Assembly (NCBI GenBank): GCA_048859965.1 | Contig: JBLIZO010000083.1 | Location: 1 to 33,729 of the forward strand | Reading direction: 5' to 3' | DNA: 33,729 bases | From: Fluviibacter sp048859965 | Lineage (GTDB): Bacteria; Pseudomonadota; Gammaproteobacteria; Burkholderiales; Rhodocyclaceae | Shown: piece after piece, positions 1 through 7,137 of the stretch | Layout: each line of letters starts with the position of its first letter | Numbering within the stretch: position 1 is the first letter of the stretch | The notes under the pieces: generated by a model | Databases searched by the model: none | Told to the model about the DNA's origin: nothing | Seen by the model: only the letters and a program-made list of their open reading frames with translations | Program-made: the position numbers and the translations under genes

Positions 1-153
1 GCGGCGGCGCACTTCGGCCGCCAGGCGCTGCATGCCCGCCAACTTGGCCTGATCCACCCCGAGACCGGTGAAGCGATGCGCTGGACGGCGCAGGCGCCTG
101 CTGACATGGTGCAGTTACTGGAAGAACTGCGCGATCTGGCGGCAGACGCCTGA
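1..153 (+). CDS. rluD: RluD, 23S rRNA pseudouridine synthase, C-terminal fragment (5' truncated by window edge)
   Basis: An open frame enters from the left edge and ends at a TGA at 151-153, giving 50 residues. They include RQALHA, IHPETGE, MRWTAQAP and a final acidic helix. This is the usual end of RluD-type synthases, which read RQALHAxxL, a HPxSG turn, WxAPxPxDM and then LxxLR. RluD makes pseudouridines in helix 69 of 23S rRNA. The catalytic domain lies outside the window, so the choice of RluD over RluC or RluA rests on these tail motifs and on pgeF following 2 bases later, the same rluD-pgeF order known in E. coli. The start cannot be seen. Confidence 0.8.
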   Translation, partial: AAAHFGRQALHARQLGLIHPETGEAMRWTAQAPADMVQLLEELRDLAADA

Positions 154-155
154 CG

Positions 156-920
156 ATGCTGTTGGCCGATTTGCCTGCATTTGTGCCGAATTGGGCGCTG
201 CCCGCTGGCGTGAAGGCATTGCAAACCGAATGCGGTATTGCGCCGCAGTCCGCGCAACGATTTGGCAGCTTCAATCTGGGCGATCATGTAGGTGATGACC
301 CCGCCCGTGTTGAGGCGCATCGACAGCGTTTGGCGACAGCGATTGGCGCAACGCCTCTCTGGTTGAACCAGGTGCATGGTACAACGGTGTGCCGGCTTGA
401 CGCGTTCATGGCAGATTCACGACCGCAAGCCGATGCGGTGATGACGCAACGCCGTGGTTTGGCCTGCGCCATTATGACGGCCGATTGTCTGCCGGTGCTG
501 ATGGCGGATCGCCAGGGGCGTGTGGTCGGCGCCGCACACGCGGGTTGGCGTGGTTTGGCTGCCGGGGTATTGCAGGCGCTAGCAGGAGCCATGCTGAACC
601 CGCCCGGTATGATGCCGGGCGATTTGCGCGTGTGGCTGGGCCCGGCGATTGGCCCAAAGGCGTTTGAAGTGGGGCCGGATGTCGTTGACGCCTTCACCTG
701 TCTTGACCAGGGGCACCGGATACATTTTGAACCGCATCCGGAATCTCATGGCAAGTACCTGGCCGATTTGCCGGGTCTGGCGTCGGACATGCTTCGCAGG
801 CTGGGTATTGATGACATTACGGCCAGCGATCTGTGCACGGTATCGTTACCTGAACGTTTCTATTCCTACCGCCGCAACCCGGTGACGGGGCGCATGGCGT
901 CGCTGATCTGGCTGGATTGA
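156..920 (+). CDS. pgeF: PgeF/YfiH family protein (multicopper polyphenol oxidase-like; peptidoglycan editing factor)
   Basis: A 254-residue protein of usual family length. Family signatures are LNQVHG (His74), TADCLP (Cys111) and AHAGWRG (His128), which together form the conserved His-Cys-His metal/active site. GPAIGP and a C-terminal YSYRR stretch are also present. Members have been described as laccase-like oxidases, as purine nucleoside-cleaving enzymes, and in E. coli as an editor that removes wrongly incorporated L-Ser from peptidoglycan precursors. It is a cytosolic protein without signal peptide. The ATG lies 2 bases after the rluD stop, so the two genes are almost certainly co-transcribed. 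Family membership is sure; the exact reaction in this organism is not. Confidence 0.93.
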   Translation: MLLADLPAFVPNWALPAGVKALQTECGIAPQSAQRFGSFNLGDHVGDDPARVEAHRQRLATAIGATPLWLNQVHGTTVCRLDAFMADSRPQADAVMTQRRGLACAIMTADCLPVLMADRQGRVVGAAHAGWRGLAAGVLQALAGAMLNPPGMMPGDLRVWLGPAIGPKAFEVGPDVVDAFTCLDQGHRIHFEPHPESHGKYLADLPGLASDMLRRLGIDDITASDLCTVSLPERFYSYRRNPVTGRMASLIWLD

Positions 921-948
921 TTGGTTTACCGCCGGAGCGTCCTATAAT
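921..948 (+). promoter_or_regulatory. Sigma-70-type promoter for the ZIP transporter-phaC unit
   Basis: A perfect TATAAT lies at 943-948, with TTGGTT at 921-926 and a 16-base spacer. A transcript would start near 955, about 25 bases before the transporter ATG at 980. The -35 is weak (3 of 6), so the call rests mainly on the -10 and its position just after the pgeF stop. Confidence 0.5.
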
Positions 949-979
949 GTCTGACCCTATCGCCGCCAGATAAAAAACC

Positions 980-1765
980 ATGACTTTTTCTCCGCTGACC
1001 TGGATTATTTTGATGTGCCTTGGCGGGTCTTTCGTGGCGACGGTGGTGTCGTTAATCATGTCGCTGGCCACGCATCCGCGTATTGTGCCGATCATGGTGT
1101 CGTATGCCATCGGTGCCATGCTCGGTGCCGTGTTTCTGGACCTGTTACCTCATGCGCTGGAGCATGCGGACAGCGTTCATACGGTGTTGGCGACGGTGCT
1201 GGGCGGCATTTTGTTTTTCTTTCTTCTTGAAAAACTGGTGCTCTGGCGGCACTGCCATGAGCATCATTGCGAGGTTCACGAGCATCCGCCGCACAGCCAT
1301 GCCACGCGTGCATCCGGTTGGTTGATTCTGCTGGGCGATGCAGTTCACAACTTTGTCGATGGTGTTCTGATTGCGGCCGCTTTTATGGGGGGCATCGAGA
1401 TCGGTATCGTGACGGCGCTGGCCATTATTGCGCACAAGATCCCTCAGGAAACCGGCGATTTCGTCATCCTGATTCACTCCGGTTTCAGTCGCGTCAAGGC
1501 GGTGATGCTCAGTCTGCTGGCCAGTATCGCCACACTGACGGGCGCCGTGCTGGCGTATCTGCTCTTTTCCGGTATGGCGCTCTGGGTGCCGATTTTGCTG
1601 GGGCTGGCTGCCTCCAGCCTGATTTATGTTTCCATCGCCGATCTGATTCCCGGGCTGCATAAGCGTGCGGAGATCAAAGCGACAGCGGTGCAAATGGGCA
1701 TGATCCTGCTCGGCGTGTTGTCGATTCAGGGCGTACAGTGGTTGATTGGAGGGGGGCACGCATGA
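980..1765 (+). CDS. ZIP family divalent metal transporter
   Basis: A 261-residue membrane protein with about eight hydrophobic segments. A His-rich cytoplasmic loop (residues 91-107) holds many His and two Cys. The ZIP transmembrane-4 signature HNFVDG begins at His123, and the transmembrane-5 signature begins at His152. The family normally reads HExPxExGD here; this protein reads HKIPQETGD, with Lys153 in place of the usual acidic second residue. ZIP proteins bring Zn, Fe, Mn or similar ions into the cytoplasm; the substrate cannot be read from sequence. The ribosome site upstream is weak. The stop TGA (1763-1765) overlaps the likely phaC ATG (1762), so the transporter and PHA synthase genes are translationally coupled. 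Confidence 0.9.
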   Translation: MTFSPLTWIILMCLGGSFVATVVSLIMSLATHPRIVPIMVSYAIGAMLGAVFLDLLPHALEHADSVHTVLATVLGGILFFFLLEKLVLWRHCHEHHCEVHEHPPHSHATRASGWLILLGDAVHNFVDGVLIAAAFMGGIEIGIVTALAIIAHKIPQETGDFVILIHSGFSRVKAVMLSLLASIATLTGAVLAYLLFSGMALWVPILLGLAASSLIYVSIADLIPGLHKRAEIKATAVQMGMILLGVLSIQGVQWLIGGGHA

Positions 1766-3492
1766 TGAATTTTCAATCGCCGTTCTGGCCGGGTATGCAG
1801 GGTATTGCCGATCTGCCCAAGCAGATTGAGGCGCTGACCGAGACCTATACTCGTTTTTTGCAGGACAAGATGCCATCTGGTGCGAAATCGCTTGAAGCCC
1901 GGATGCCGCCACTGGAAAAAGTGCAACCGTTGGTCGCCGATCTGATGGCCGCGCATAAAACGCTCTGGGCGCAGATGCTGAAACAGCCGGAGGATGCGAA
2001 AGGCACACCGGTCGTAGCTGAAGTCATTAAGGATCGTCGCTTTTCGTCGGATGCCTGGACCTCGAGTCCGGTTTACGATTACTTGCGTCAGGCCTATGTC
2101 TTGAACAGCCGTTTTCTAACGCAACTGGCCGATAGTCTGCCGTCGGAGAACGGTAAGGAAGCTGCTCGCGTACGTTTTCTAACGGGGCAATTTGTTGATG
2201 CGCTGTCACCGAGCAATTTTGCGGCGACCAATCCGGAGGTGATCCAGAAGGCGTTGGCGACCGAAGGCAAGTCGATTACGGAAGGCATCAACAATATGCT
2301 TCGTGATCTGGCCAAGGGGCGTATCAGTACGACGGATGAGACTGCGTTTGAGGTCGGCAGGAATCTGGCGACCACCGAGGGCGCGGTTATCTATGAAAAT
2401 GAGTTGATCCAGCTCATCCAGTACGCGCCACTGACTGCCAAAGTCGGAAAGCGGCCGCTATTGATTACGCCGCCGTGCATCAACCGCTTCTACATCATGG
2501 ATCTGCAACCGGAGTCCTCACTGGTCCGTTATGCAGTGGAAGCAGGTCATACGGTCTTTCTGATTTCCTGGAAGAACCCAGGCAAGGAGGATGCGAAGCG
2601 AAGCTGGGAAAACTATCTGGAACTCGGGCCATTTTCTGCAATTCCGGTGGTGCAGGCTATTTCCGGTAGCAAGACGATGAACATGCTCGGTTTCTGCATC
2701 GGCGGCACGCTGCTATCGTCGGCGTTGGCTGTACTGGCAGCACGTGGTGAGCAGCCTGCCGCATCGCTGACCCTGTTAACCACGATGCTTGATTTTGCCG
2801 ATACCGGTGATATCGATCTTTTTGTCGATGACGCTTCGGTGGTGGCGCGCGAAGCCGCCATGGGGCAAGGCGGTATCCTTGAAGGGCGCGAACTGGCGAC
2901 GATGTTCTCATCGCTACGCCCGAATGATCTGATTTGGCCGTACGTTTCCGGTAACTATCTGCTGGGCAATACGCCGCCAGCCTTCGATATTCTTTACTGG
3001 AACGCCGATTCCACCGGGCTGCCGGGGCCGATGGCCTGCTGGTACCTGCGTAACACCTACCTGGAAAACAAACTGCGTATTCCGGGAGAGCTGAAAATTT
3101 GTGGCGAATCGGTCGATCTGGGACAAATCCAGGCGCCGACTTACCTTTTTGCGGCACGGGAAGACCATATCGTGCCTTGGCAGACGGCCTATCTCGTCAC
3201 GCGTTTGTTGCCCGGGCCGCATCGCTTTGTGCTCGGTGCCAGTGGGCATATTGCCGGTGTCATCAATCCGGTAAGCAAGAACCGTCGAAATTACTGGGTC
3301 GATGGTGATCTGAACGGCGATGCTGCTCATTGGTTGGAGACGGCACAGGAACAGCCTGGGAGCTGGTGGCAGGATTGGGCGGCATGGTTGGCCACGCATA
3401 AAGGCGGTGAGAAAGCAGCCCCGAAGGCTTTGGGCGGCAAAAACCATGCGGTAATCGAAGCTGCACCGGGTCGGTACGTCAAAGCGCGTTAA
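1762..3492 (+). CDS. phaC: Class I poly(3-hydroxyalkanoate) synthase PhaC
   Basis: PhaC polymerises (R)-3-hydroxyacyl-CoA into PHB on cytoplasmic granules. From ATG 1762 the protein has 576 residues, normal for class I synthases (about 590). The lipase-like box GFCIGG carries nucleophile Cys312; DHIVPW supplies Asp468 and GHIAGVINP supplies His496, completing the triad. The N-terminal about 190 residues match the class I N-domain. An in-frame GTG at 1738 would add 8 residues, but the strong ribosome site GGAGGGGGG (1748-1756) lies 5 bases before ATG 1762 and would be inside the longer frame, so the ATG is preferred (ATG 1765 is also possible). The gene is coupled to the ZIP gene and followed 173 bases later by phaB. 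Confidence 0.96.
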   Translation: MMNFQSPFWPGMQGIADLPKQIEALTETYTRFLQDKMPSGAKSLEARMPPLEKVQPLVADLMAAHKTLWAQMLKQPEDAKGTPVVAEVIKDRRFSSDAWTSSPVYDYLRQAYVLNSRFLTQLADSLPSENGKEAARVRFLTGQFVDALSPSNFAATNPEVIQKALATEGKSITEGINNMLRDLAKGRISTTDETAFEVGRNLATTEGAVIYENELIQLIQYAPLTAKVGKRPLLITPPCINRFYIMDLQPESSLVRYAVEAGHTVFLISWKNPGKEDAKRSWENYLELGPFSAIPVVQAISGSKTMNMLGFCIGGTLLSSALAVLAARGEQPAASLTLLTTMLDFADTGDIDLFVDDASVVAREAAMGQGGILEGRELATMFSSLRPNDLIWPYVSGNYLLGNTPPAFDILYWNADSTGLPGPMACWYLRNTYLENKLRIPGELKICGESVDLGQIQAPTYLFAAREDHIVPWQTAYLVTRLLPGPHRFVLGASGHIAGVINPVSKNRRNYWVDGDLNGDAAHWLETAQEQPGSWWQDWAAWLATHKGGEKAAPKALGGKNHAVIEAAPGRYVKAR

Positions 3493-3561
3493 TCCGCGCG
3501 CACTCTGAGGCCGGAGACTCTGCGAACCTGAAGCACGTTCAGTACATTTAGGAAACAATTG

Positions 3562-3590
3562 TTGCAGTGCGCAATCAGTCGGGATAAACT
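3562..3590 (+). promoter_or_regulatory. Candidate phaB promoter with a TTGC-N5-GCAA dyad
   Basis: In the 173-base phaC-phaB gap, TTGCAG (3562-3567) and TAAACT (3585-3590) are spaced by 17 bases. The first hexamer is part of an imperfect dyad, TTGC-N5-GCAA at 3562-3574, so a repressor binding here would cover the -35. PhaR proteins of other species bind short TGC/GCA dyads, so PhaR is the natural candidate. Both hexamers are weak matches; this is inference. Confidence 0.35.
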
Positions 3591-3665
3591 TATTGCGAAG
3601 CGGGTCATTTCGGCACCGCTCAGCCGTCAGTTTCTCCCTGATTACTCCTCTCCGAAAGGATTCAC

Positions 3666-4412
3666 ATGACTCAGCACATCGCATTTGTCACCGGCGCCAT
3701 GGGTGGCCTCGGTACCGCATTCTGTCAGGCTTTCGACAAGGCCGGCTATAAGGTCGTCGCCGCTTATCATCCCGAATTTGACGACAAGGATGCCTGGTTG
3801 GCTGAGCAGAAAGCCGAAGGCTTTACCAACTTTATTCCGGTTGCTTGTGACGTGAGCAATTACGAATCGTGCGTTGCAGCTGCTGCCGAAGCGGAAAAAC
3901 TGGCCGGTGGTGTGGTGGATGTTCTCATCAATAACGCCGGTATCACCCGCGACAAGTTCTTCACCAAGATGGATCAAGGTCAGTGGAATGCTGTGATCAA
4001 CACCAATCTGAACAGCGTTTATAACGTGACCAACCCGTTTGCTGCCAAGATGGCGGAAAAGGGTTGGGGCCGCATTATCAATATTTCGTCGGTGAATGGT
4101 GTCAAAGGCCAGGCCGGCCAAACCAACTATTCGGCTGCCAAGGCCGGTGTGATTGGTTTCACCAAGGCGCTGGCTGCCGAAATGGCGACCAAGGGCGTGA
4201 CCGTGAACGCGATTGCACCGGGCTATGTCGCTACCAAGATGGTGATGGCGATTCGTGAAGACATTCTGCAAAGCATTGTCGACACCGTGCCGATGAAGCG
4301 TCTGGCCAAGCCGGAAGAAATCGCTGGTCTCGCCGTGTATCTGTCGTCTGATCTGGCAGGTTTCATCACCGGCGCCACGATGAACATCAATGGTGGTCTG
4401 TACTATCAGTAA
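3666..4412 (+). CDS. phaB: Acetoacetyl-CoA reductase PhaB (NADPH-dependent SDR)
   Basis: This enzyme reduces acetoacetyl-CoA to (R)-3-hydroxybutyryl-CoA, the monomer used by PhaC. The 248-residue length is typical. The Rossmann glycine motif TGAMGGLGT is at residues 9-17, NNAGITRD begins at Asn89, and the catalytic set is Ser142, Tyr155 and Lys159 (SSVNG and YSAAK). These motifs match PhaB of Ralstonia more closely than FabG of fatty-acid synthesis, and the location between phaC and phaR supports PhaB. The ribosome site GAAAGGA sits shortly before the ATG. A strong terminator follows the gene, so it is likely a single-gene transcript or the end of a phaC read-through transcript. Confidence 0.95.
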   Translation: MTQHIAFVTGAMGGLGTAFCQAFDKAGYKVVAAYHPEFDDKDAWLAEQKAEGFTNFIPVACDVSNYESCVAAAAEAEKLAGGVVDVLINNAGITRDKFFTKMDQGQWNAVINTNLNSVYNVTNPFAAKMAEKGWGRIINISSVNGVKGQAGQTNYSAAKAGVIGFTKALAAEMATKGVTVNAIAPGYVATKMVMAIREDILQSIVDTVPMKRLAKPEEIAGLAVYLSSDLAGFITGATMNINGGLYYQ

Positions 4413-4466
4413 TACGGCCATCCTGGGGTGCGTCAGCTTCGTATGCTGATTGCATCCTGTTGATTT

Positions 4467-4506
4467 AAAAGCCCTGTCGCGTTTACTCGACAGGGCTTTT
4501 GGTTTT
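4467..4506 (+). terminator. Intrinsic terminator after phaB
   Basis: A perfect 13-bp inverted repeat pairs AAAAGCCCTGTCG (4467-4479) with its complement at 4488-4500 across an 8-base loop. The right arm ends in TTTT, followed by GGTTTT. The A-rich left flank would also let it work on the opposite strand. Confidence 0.9.
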
Positions 4507-4511
4507 ATAAT
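4482..4511 (+). promoter_or_regulatory. phaR promoter overlapping the phaB terminator
   Basis: A perfect TATAAT lies at 4506-4511 and TTTACT (4 of 6) at 4482-4487, spaced by 18 bases. The -35 falls in the loop of the phaB terminator hairpin and the spacer covers its right arm. Transcription would begin near 4518, leaving about 77 bases of leader before the phaR ATG. Confidence 0.55.
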
Positions 4512-4594
4512 GCATCGCAAAACGGGGCGGCAGATTCCGTGAGTTCCGATAATTGACCATATTGCTCGACAAGACACACCGGGGTAGTGATCGC

Positions 4595-5092
4595 ATGACT
4601 GAAACGCAACGCTTGATCAAGAAATATCCGAATCGCCGTTTGTACGATACCCGCACCAGCGCCTACATCACACTGGCAGATATCAAGGAATTGGTGCTGC
4701 AGCATGAAAACTTTACCGTTGTGGATGCTAAAACCGGTGATGATCTGACCCGCGCTATTCTGCTGCAGATCATTCTGGAAGAAGAGAGCGGCGGTATGCC
4801 GATTTTCAGCAGCGAGGTCTTGTCGCAAATGATCCGCTTCTATGGCAACGCCATGCAGTCGGTGCTGGGGCAGTATCTGGAAACGAATATGGCGGCTTTT
4901 GTAGATTTCCAGAAGAAGATGCAGGGTAACAGCAATAGCAGCGATCTCTGGTCGCAATTTTTGAATTTCCAAGGGCCGGCCATGCAGACCCTGATGTCAA
5001 CCTATATGGATCAGAGCCAGAAGATGGTTCAGAACATGCAGTCGCAGATCCAGACACAGGCACGCAATATATTCCAAGGCATCAATAAATAA
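4595..5092 (+). CDS. phaR: PhaR, polyhydroxyalkanoate synthesis repressor
   Basis: PhaR binds PHB granules and DNA; when polymer is absent it represses phasin and its own gene. The 165-residue protein opens with the highly conserved DNA-binding domain: LIKKYPNRRLYDT, then YITLADIKELV and VVDAKTGDDLTR, followed by the ILxxIILEEE region. The C-terminal half is Gln/Met-rich and amphipathic, as expected for the granule-binding part. The ATG at 4595 is preferred because the conserved domain starts right after it; an in-frame TTG at 4553 would add 14 unrelated residues. Spacing of a GGGG-rich ribosome site is loose. The gene lies between two intrinsic terminators with its own promoter, so it is probably monocistronic. 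Confidence 0.94.
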   Translation: MTETQRLIKKYPNRRLYDTRTSAYITLADIKELVLQHENFTVVDAKTGDDLTRAILLQIILEEESGGMPIFSSEVLSQMIRFYGNAMQSVLGQYLETNMAAFVDFQKKMQGNSNSSDLWSQFLNFQGPAMQTLMSTYMDQSQKMVQNMQSQIQTQARNIFQGINK

Positions 5093-5110
5093 CGCGCCAG
5101 CGTTAGTCGC

Positions 5111-5148
5111 AAAAAACGTCGCAGTTAAAACCCCTGCGGCGTTTTTTT
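5111..5148 (+). terminator. Bidirectional intrinsic terminator between phaR and the TetR-family gene
   Basis: The stem pairs AACGTCGCAG (5115-5124) with CTGCGGCGTT (5134-5143), one position being a G-T wobble. It is flanked by an A-run on the left and seven T on the right. It sits between two converging genes and can serve both. Confidence 0.85.
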
Positions 5149-5164
5149 ATGGGCTTGGCAAAGA

Positions 5165-5773
5165 TTAGGCGCGGCGTAGCGCCATGTGCGCCTGAATCAG
5201 TTGTCCGGTTTTTCCCCGGTATAGATCGATCAGTTGTCCAGATAGAATCGCCCGTATGGTGCCTATGGCGAATGCCATCGTGTCCAATGCCAGGAGATCC
5301 GGGTCCAGCCCGGGCTTGAGTTGCTGATTGGCGGCGGCTGCACGGTATAGCCGTTCATAGGCTGAAAGAATGTTGGTGCACGGCTGGGTGATCACCTGCA
5401 GTACTTCATGAAATTCCTCGACGTATTCGCAACGTAGCAGAATAATCTCGAAGGTTTCACGCGCGGTTTGATTCTCCAACAGAACAGCGAAGAGGGCTTG
5501 CAAATAGCGCGTCATGGCATCCAGTGGCGCTTCTTCCTCGTCGAGCAGCGACTGCAGGCGGTCGAACTCGCACATATAGGTTTGTTTGACCGCCAGAAAA
5601 AGCTCCGTTTTGTTGGCGAAGTGCCAGTACACTGCGCCGCGGGTAACCCCTGCCGCTTGAGCGACTTTGTCCAGTGTCGAGCGATTGACGCCTTCCGCGT
5701 GAAAGACACGGCGGGCGGCGTCAATAATATGGGCGCGCGTGGTGAGTGCTTCTTCCTTGGTTTTACGAGCCAT
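5165..5773 (-). CDS. acrR: TetR/AcrR family transcriptional repressor of the adjacent efflux operon
   Basis: From the ATG at 5773 the protein has 202 residues. The N-terminus is a classic TetR helix-turn-helix: an IIDAARRVFHAEGV helix, then LDKVAQAAGVTRGAVYWHFANKTELF (residues about 30-55). This closely resembles AcrR, TtgR and MtrR. The variable C-terminal ligand domain follows. An upstream in-frame ATG at 5815 would fall inside the minus-strand -10 (5814-5819), so it cannot be used from that promoter. The 5773 start has an AGGCAG ribosome site. The gene is divergent from acrA, with an AcrR-like operator between them, which points to repression of both the pump and itself, relieved by pump substrates. 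Confidence 0.9.
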   Translation of the reverse strand: MARKTKEEALTTRAHIIDAARRVFHAEGVNRSTLDKVAQAAGVTRGAVYWHFANKTELFLAVKQTYMCEFDRLQSLLDEEEAPLDAMTRYLQALFAVLLENQTARETFEIILLRCEYVEEFHEVLQVITQPCTNILSAYERLYRAAAANQQLKPGLDPDLLALDTMAFAIGTIRAILSGQLIDLYRGKTGQLIQAHMALRRA

Positions 5774-5813
5774 CGTTCTGCCTATGTCGTCAGGACAATA
5801 TATTCTGCGTACC

Positions 5814-5843
5814 ATTATACATACATACAGAAATGTATATAAT
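5814..5843. promoter_or_regulatory. AcrR-type 24-bp operator inside overlapping divergent promoters
   Basis: TACATACAT (5818-5826), six bases, then ATGTATATA (5833-5841) form an inverted repeat with 8 of 9 pairs matched. The half-sites agree almost exactly with the E. coli AcrR operator as I recall it. On the plus strand TATAAT is at 5838-5843 with TTATAC at 5815-5820. On the minus strand TATAAT is at 5814-5819 with TTATAT at 5837-5842. Both spacers are 17 bases, and the operator fills the space between them, so one bound repressor would block both. Confidence 0.75.
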
Positions 5844-5877
5844 TGGCGATTTACGTCTCCCGCGTTGAAGGCTCTGT

Positions 5878-7119
5878 ATGTCGCGCAAGCCCCCCCGTAT
5901 CAGAATCTGGCTGGATCAACAGTTCGCAGCTCTTGCACCGAAATGCCGGGTATTGACCGAGCGGCCCGAGTGTCAGCGTGCTCTGGCGTGGTGGCGCGTG
6001 CAGTGGGCGGAGAACCGCCGTCGAACGCTGGTCTGGGGTGCGGTAATCGTTGTAGCGGTGCTTGCCTGGCTGGGCTGGGGCATCTGGCAGAAGATGCCGA
6101 AGGCGCCGCCACCGATTCCGGTGACTGTGCTGGCCGTTGAGCCGACCACTGTGCCCAATGTGATTGAGGTGATGGCGCAGGCCGAAGGATCGAAAGAAAC
6201 CGAAGTGCGCGCTCGCGTTGGCGGGATTCTGCTGAAGCGTCTGTACGAGGAGGGCGAATCCGTCAAAGCTGGGCAACCGCTTTTCCAGATTGACCCGGCG
6301 CCTTATCAGATTGCGTTGGAGGAAGCGCAGGCGCGCGCTGCGCAAACAGCGCGGGAAGCAACGCGGCTGAAAAAACTTTTTGCGCAGCAGGCAGTCAGTC
6401 GTAAAGAGATGGACGACGCCGTGTCGGCGGATGAGATTGCTCAGGCGAATCTGAAAGCTGCCAAATTGAATCTGGAGTGGTCCACGGTGAGAGCACCGGT
6501 GGATGGCGTGGCCGGTCGCGCAAATTTCTCGGAAGGGAACCTCATTACGACCAGCGCTGATGGTGGCTTGCTGACGGGTATCCATCAGGTTAATCCAATC
6601 TGGGTTCGCTTTGGTCTGGCGGAGGCGGATACGGCAACGCTGCCGGGCGGCCGCCTGAGTCCGGATGCCGGTACCGTTGTGCAGGTGATTCTGGGCGATG
6701 GCAGCGTTTACCCCGAAACCGGCAAGATCAATTTCCAGGCAACATATATCGATACGAAACTCGGCACGCAGCAGTTGCGTGCGAGCTTTGATAACCCCGA
6801 TCAGCGTTTGTTGCCGGGCCAGTTTCTGCGTGCGCGCATTAGTACCGGAAAGCTCGAAAATGTCTATCTTGTGCCGCAGGCTGCAGTGATTCAATCAGAG
6901 CGCGGTTTTTCTGTCTGGGTCATGGATGGTCAAGGAAAAGCCGCCGCCACGCCTGTGAAGCCGGGTTTCTGGCTCGGTAAGGATTGGGTCATTCTGGACG
7001 GACTTAGTCCCGGTATGAAGGTGATTGTGGACAATATCGTCAAGATCCGACCCGCTGCAGCCGTGGTGGAATCGCCGACCACACCATCGGCTGCCGGTGC
7101 ATCGGCAACCGCCAAATAA
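5878..7119 (+). CDS. acrA: RND efflux periplasmic adaptor (AcrA/MexA family)
   Basis: The membrane-fusion subunit links the inner-membrane RND pump to the outer-membrane channel. It has 413 residues. A charged N-terminal cytoplasmic tail (residues 1-50) precedes one membrane anchor (51-70). The lipoyl/barrel-sandwich halves follow: ARVGGILLKRLYEEGESVKAGQPLFQIDP, then an alpha-helical hairpin (about 142-200), then WSTVRAPVDGVAGRA. The beta-barrel is next and the membrane-proximal domain ends near GLSPGMKVIVDNIVKIRP. Most AcrA proteins are lipoproteins with a short signal peptide; this one has no lipobox and is instead anchored by a transmembrane helix. The GAAGG ribosome site, 6 bases before the ATG, supports the long N-terminus. 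Confidence 0.94.
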   Translation: MSRKPPRIRIWLDQQFAALAPKCRVLTERPECQRALAWWRVQWAENRRRTLVWGAVIVVAVLAWLGWGIWQKMPKAPPPIPVTVLAVEPTTVPNVIEVMAQAEGSKETEVRARVGGILLKRLYEEGESVKAGQPLFQIDPAPYQIALEEAQARAAQTAREATRLKKLFAQQAVSRKEMDDAVSADEIAQANLKAAKLNLEWSTVRAPVDGVAGRANFSEGNLITTSADGGLLTGIHQVNPIWVRFGLAEADTATLPGGRLSPDAGTVVQVILGDGSVYPETGKINFQATYIDTKLGTQQLRASFDNPDQRLLPGQFLRARISTGKLENVYLVPQAAVIQSERGFSVWVMDGQGKAAATPVKPGFWLGKDWVILDGLSPGMKVIVDNIVKIRPAAAVVESPTTPSAAGASATAK

Positions 7120-7137
7120 TCCGGATCGGGGCTGCTC

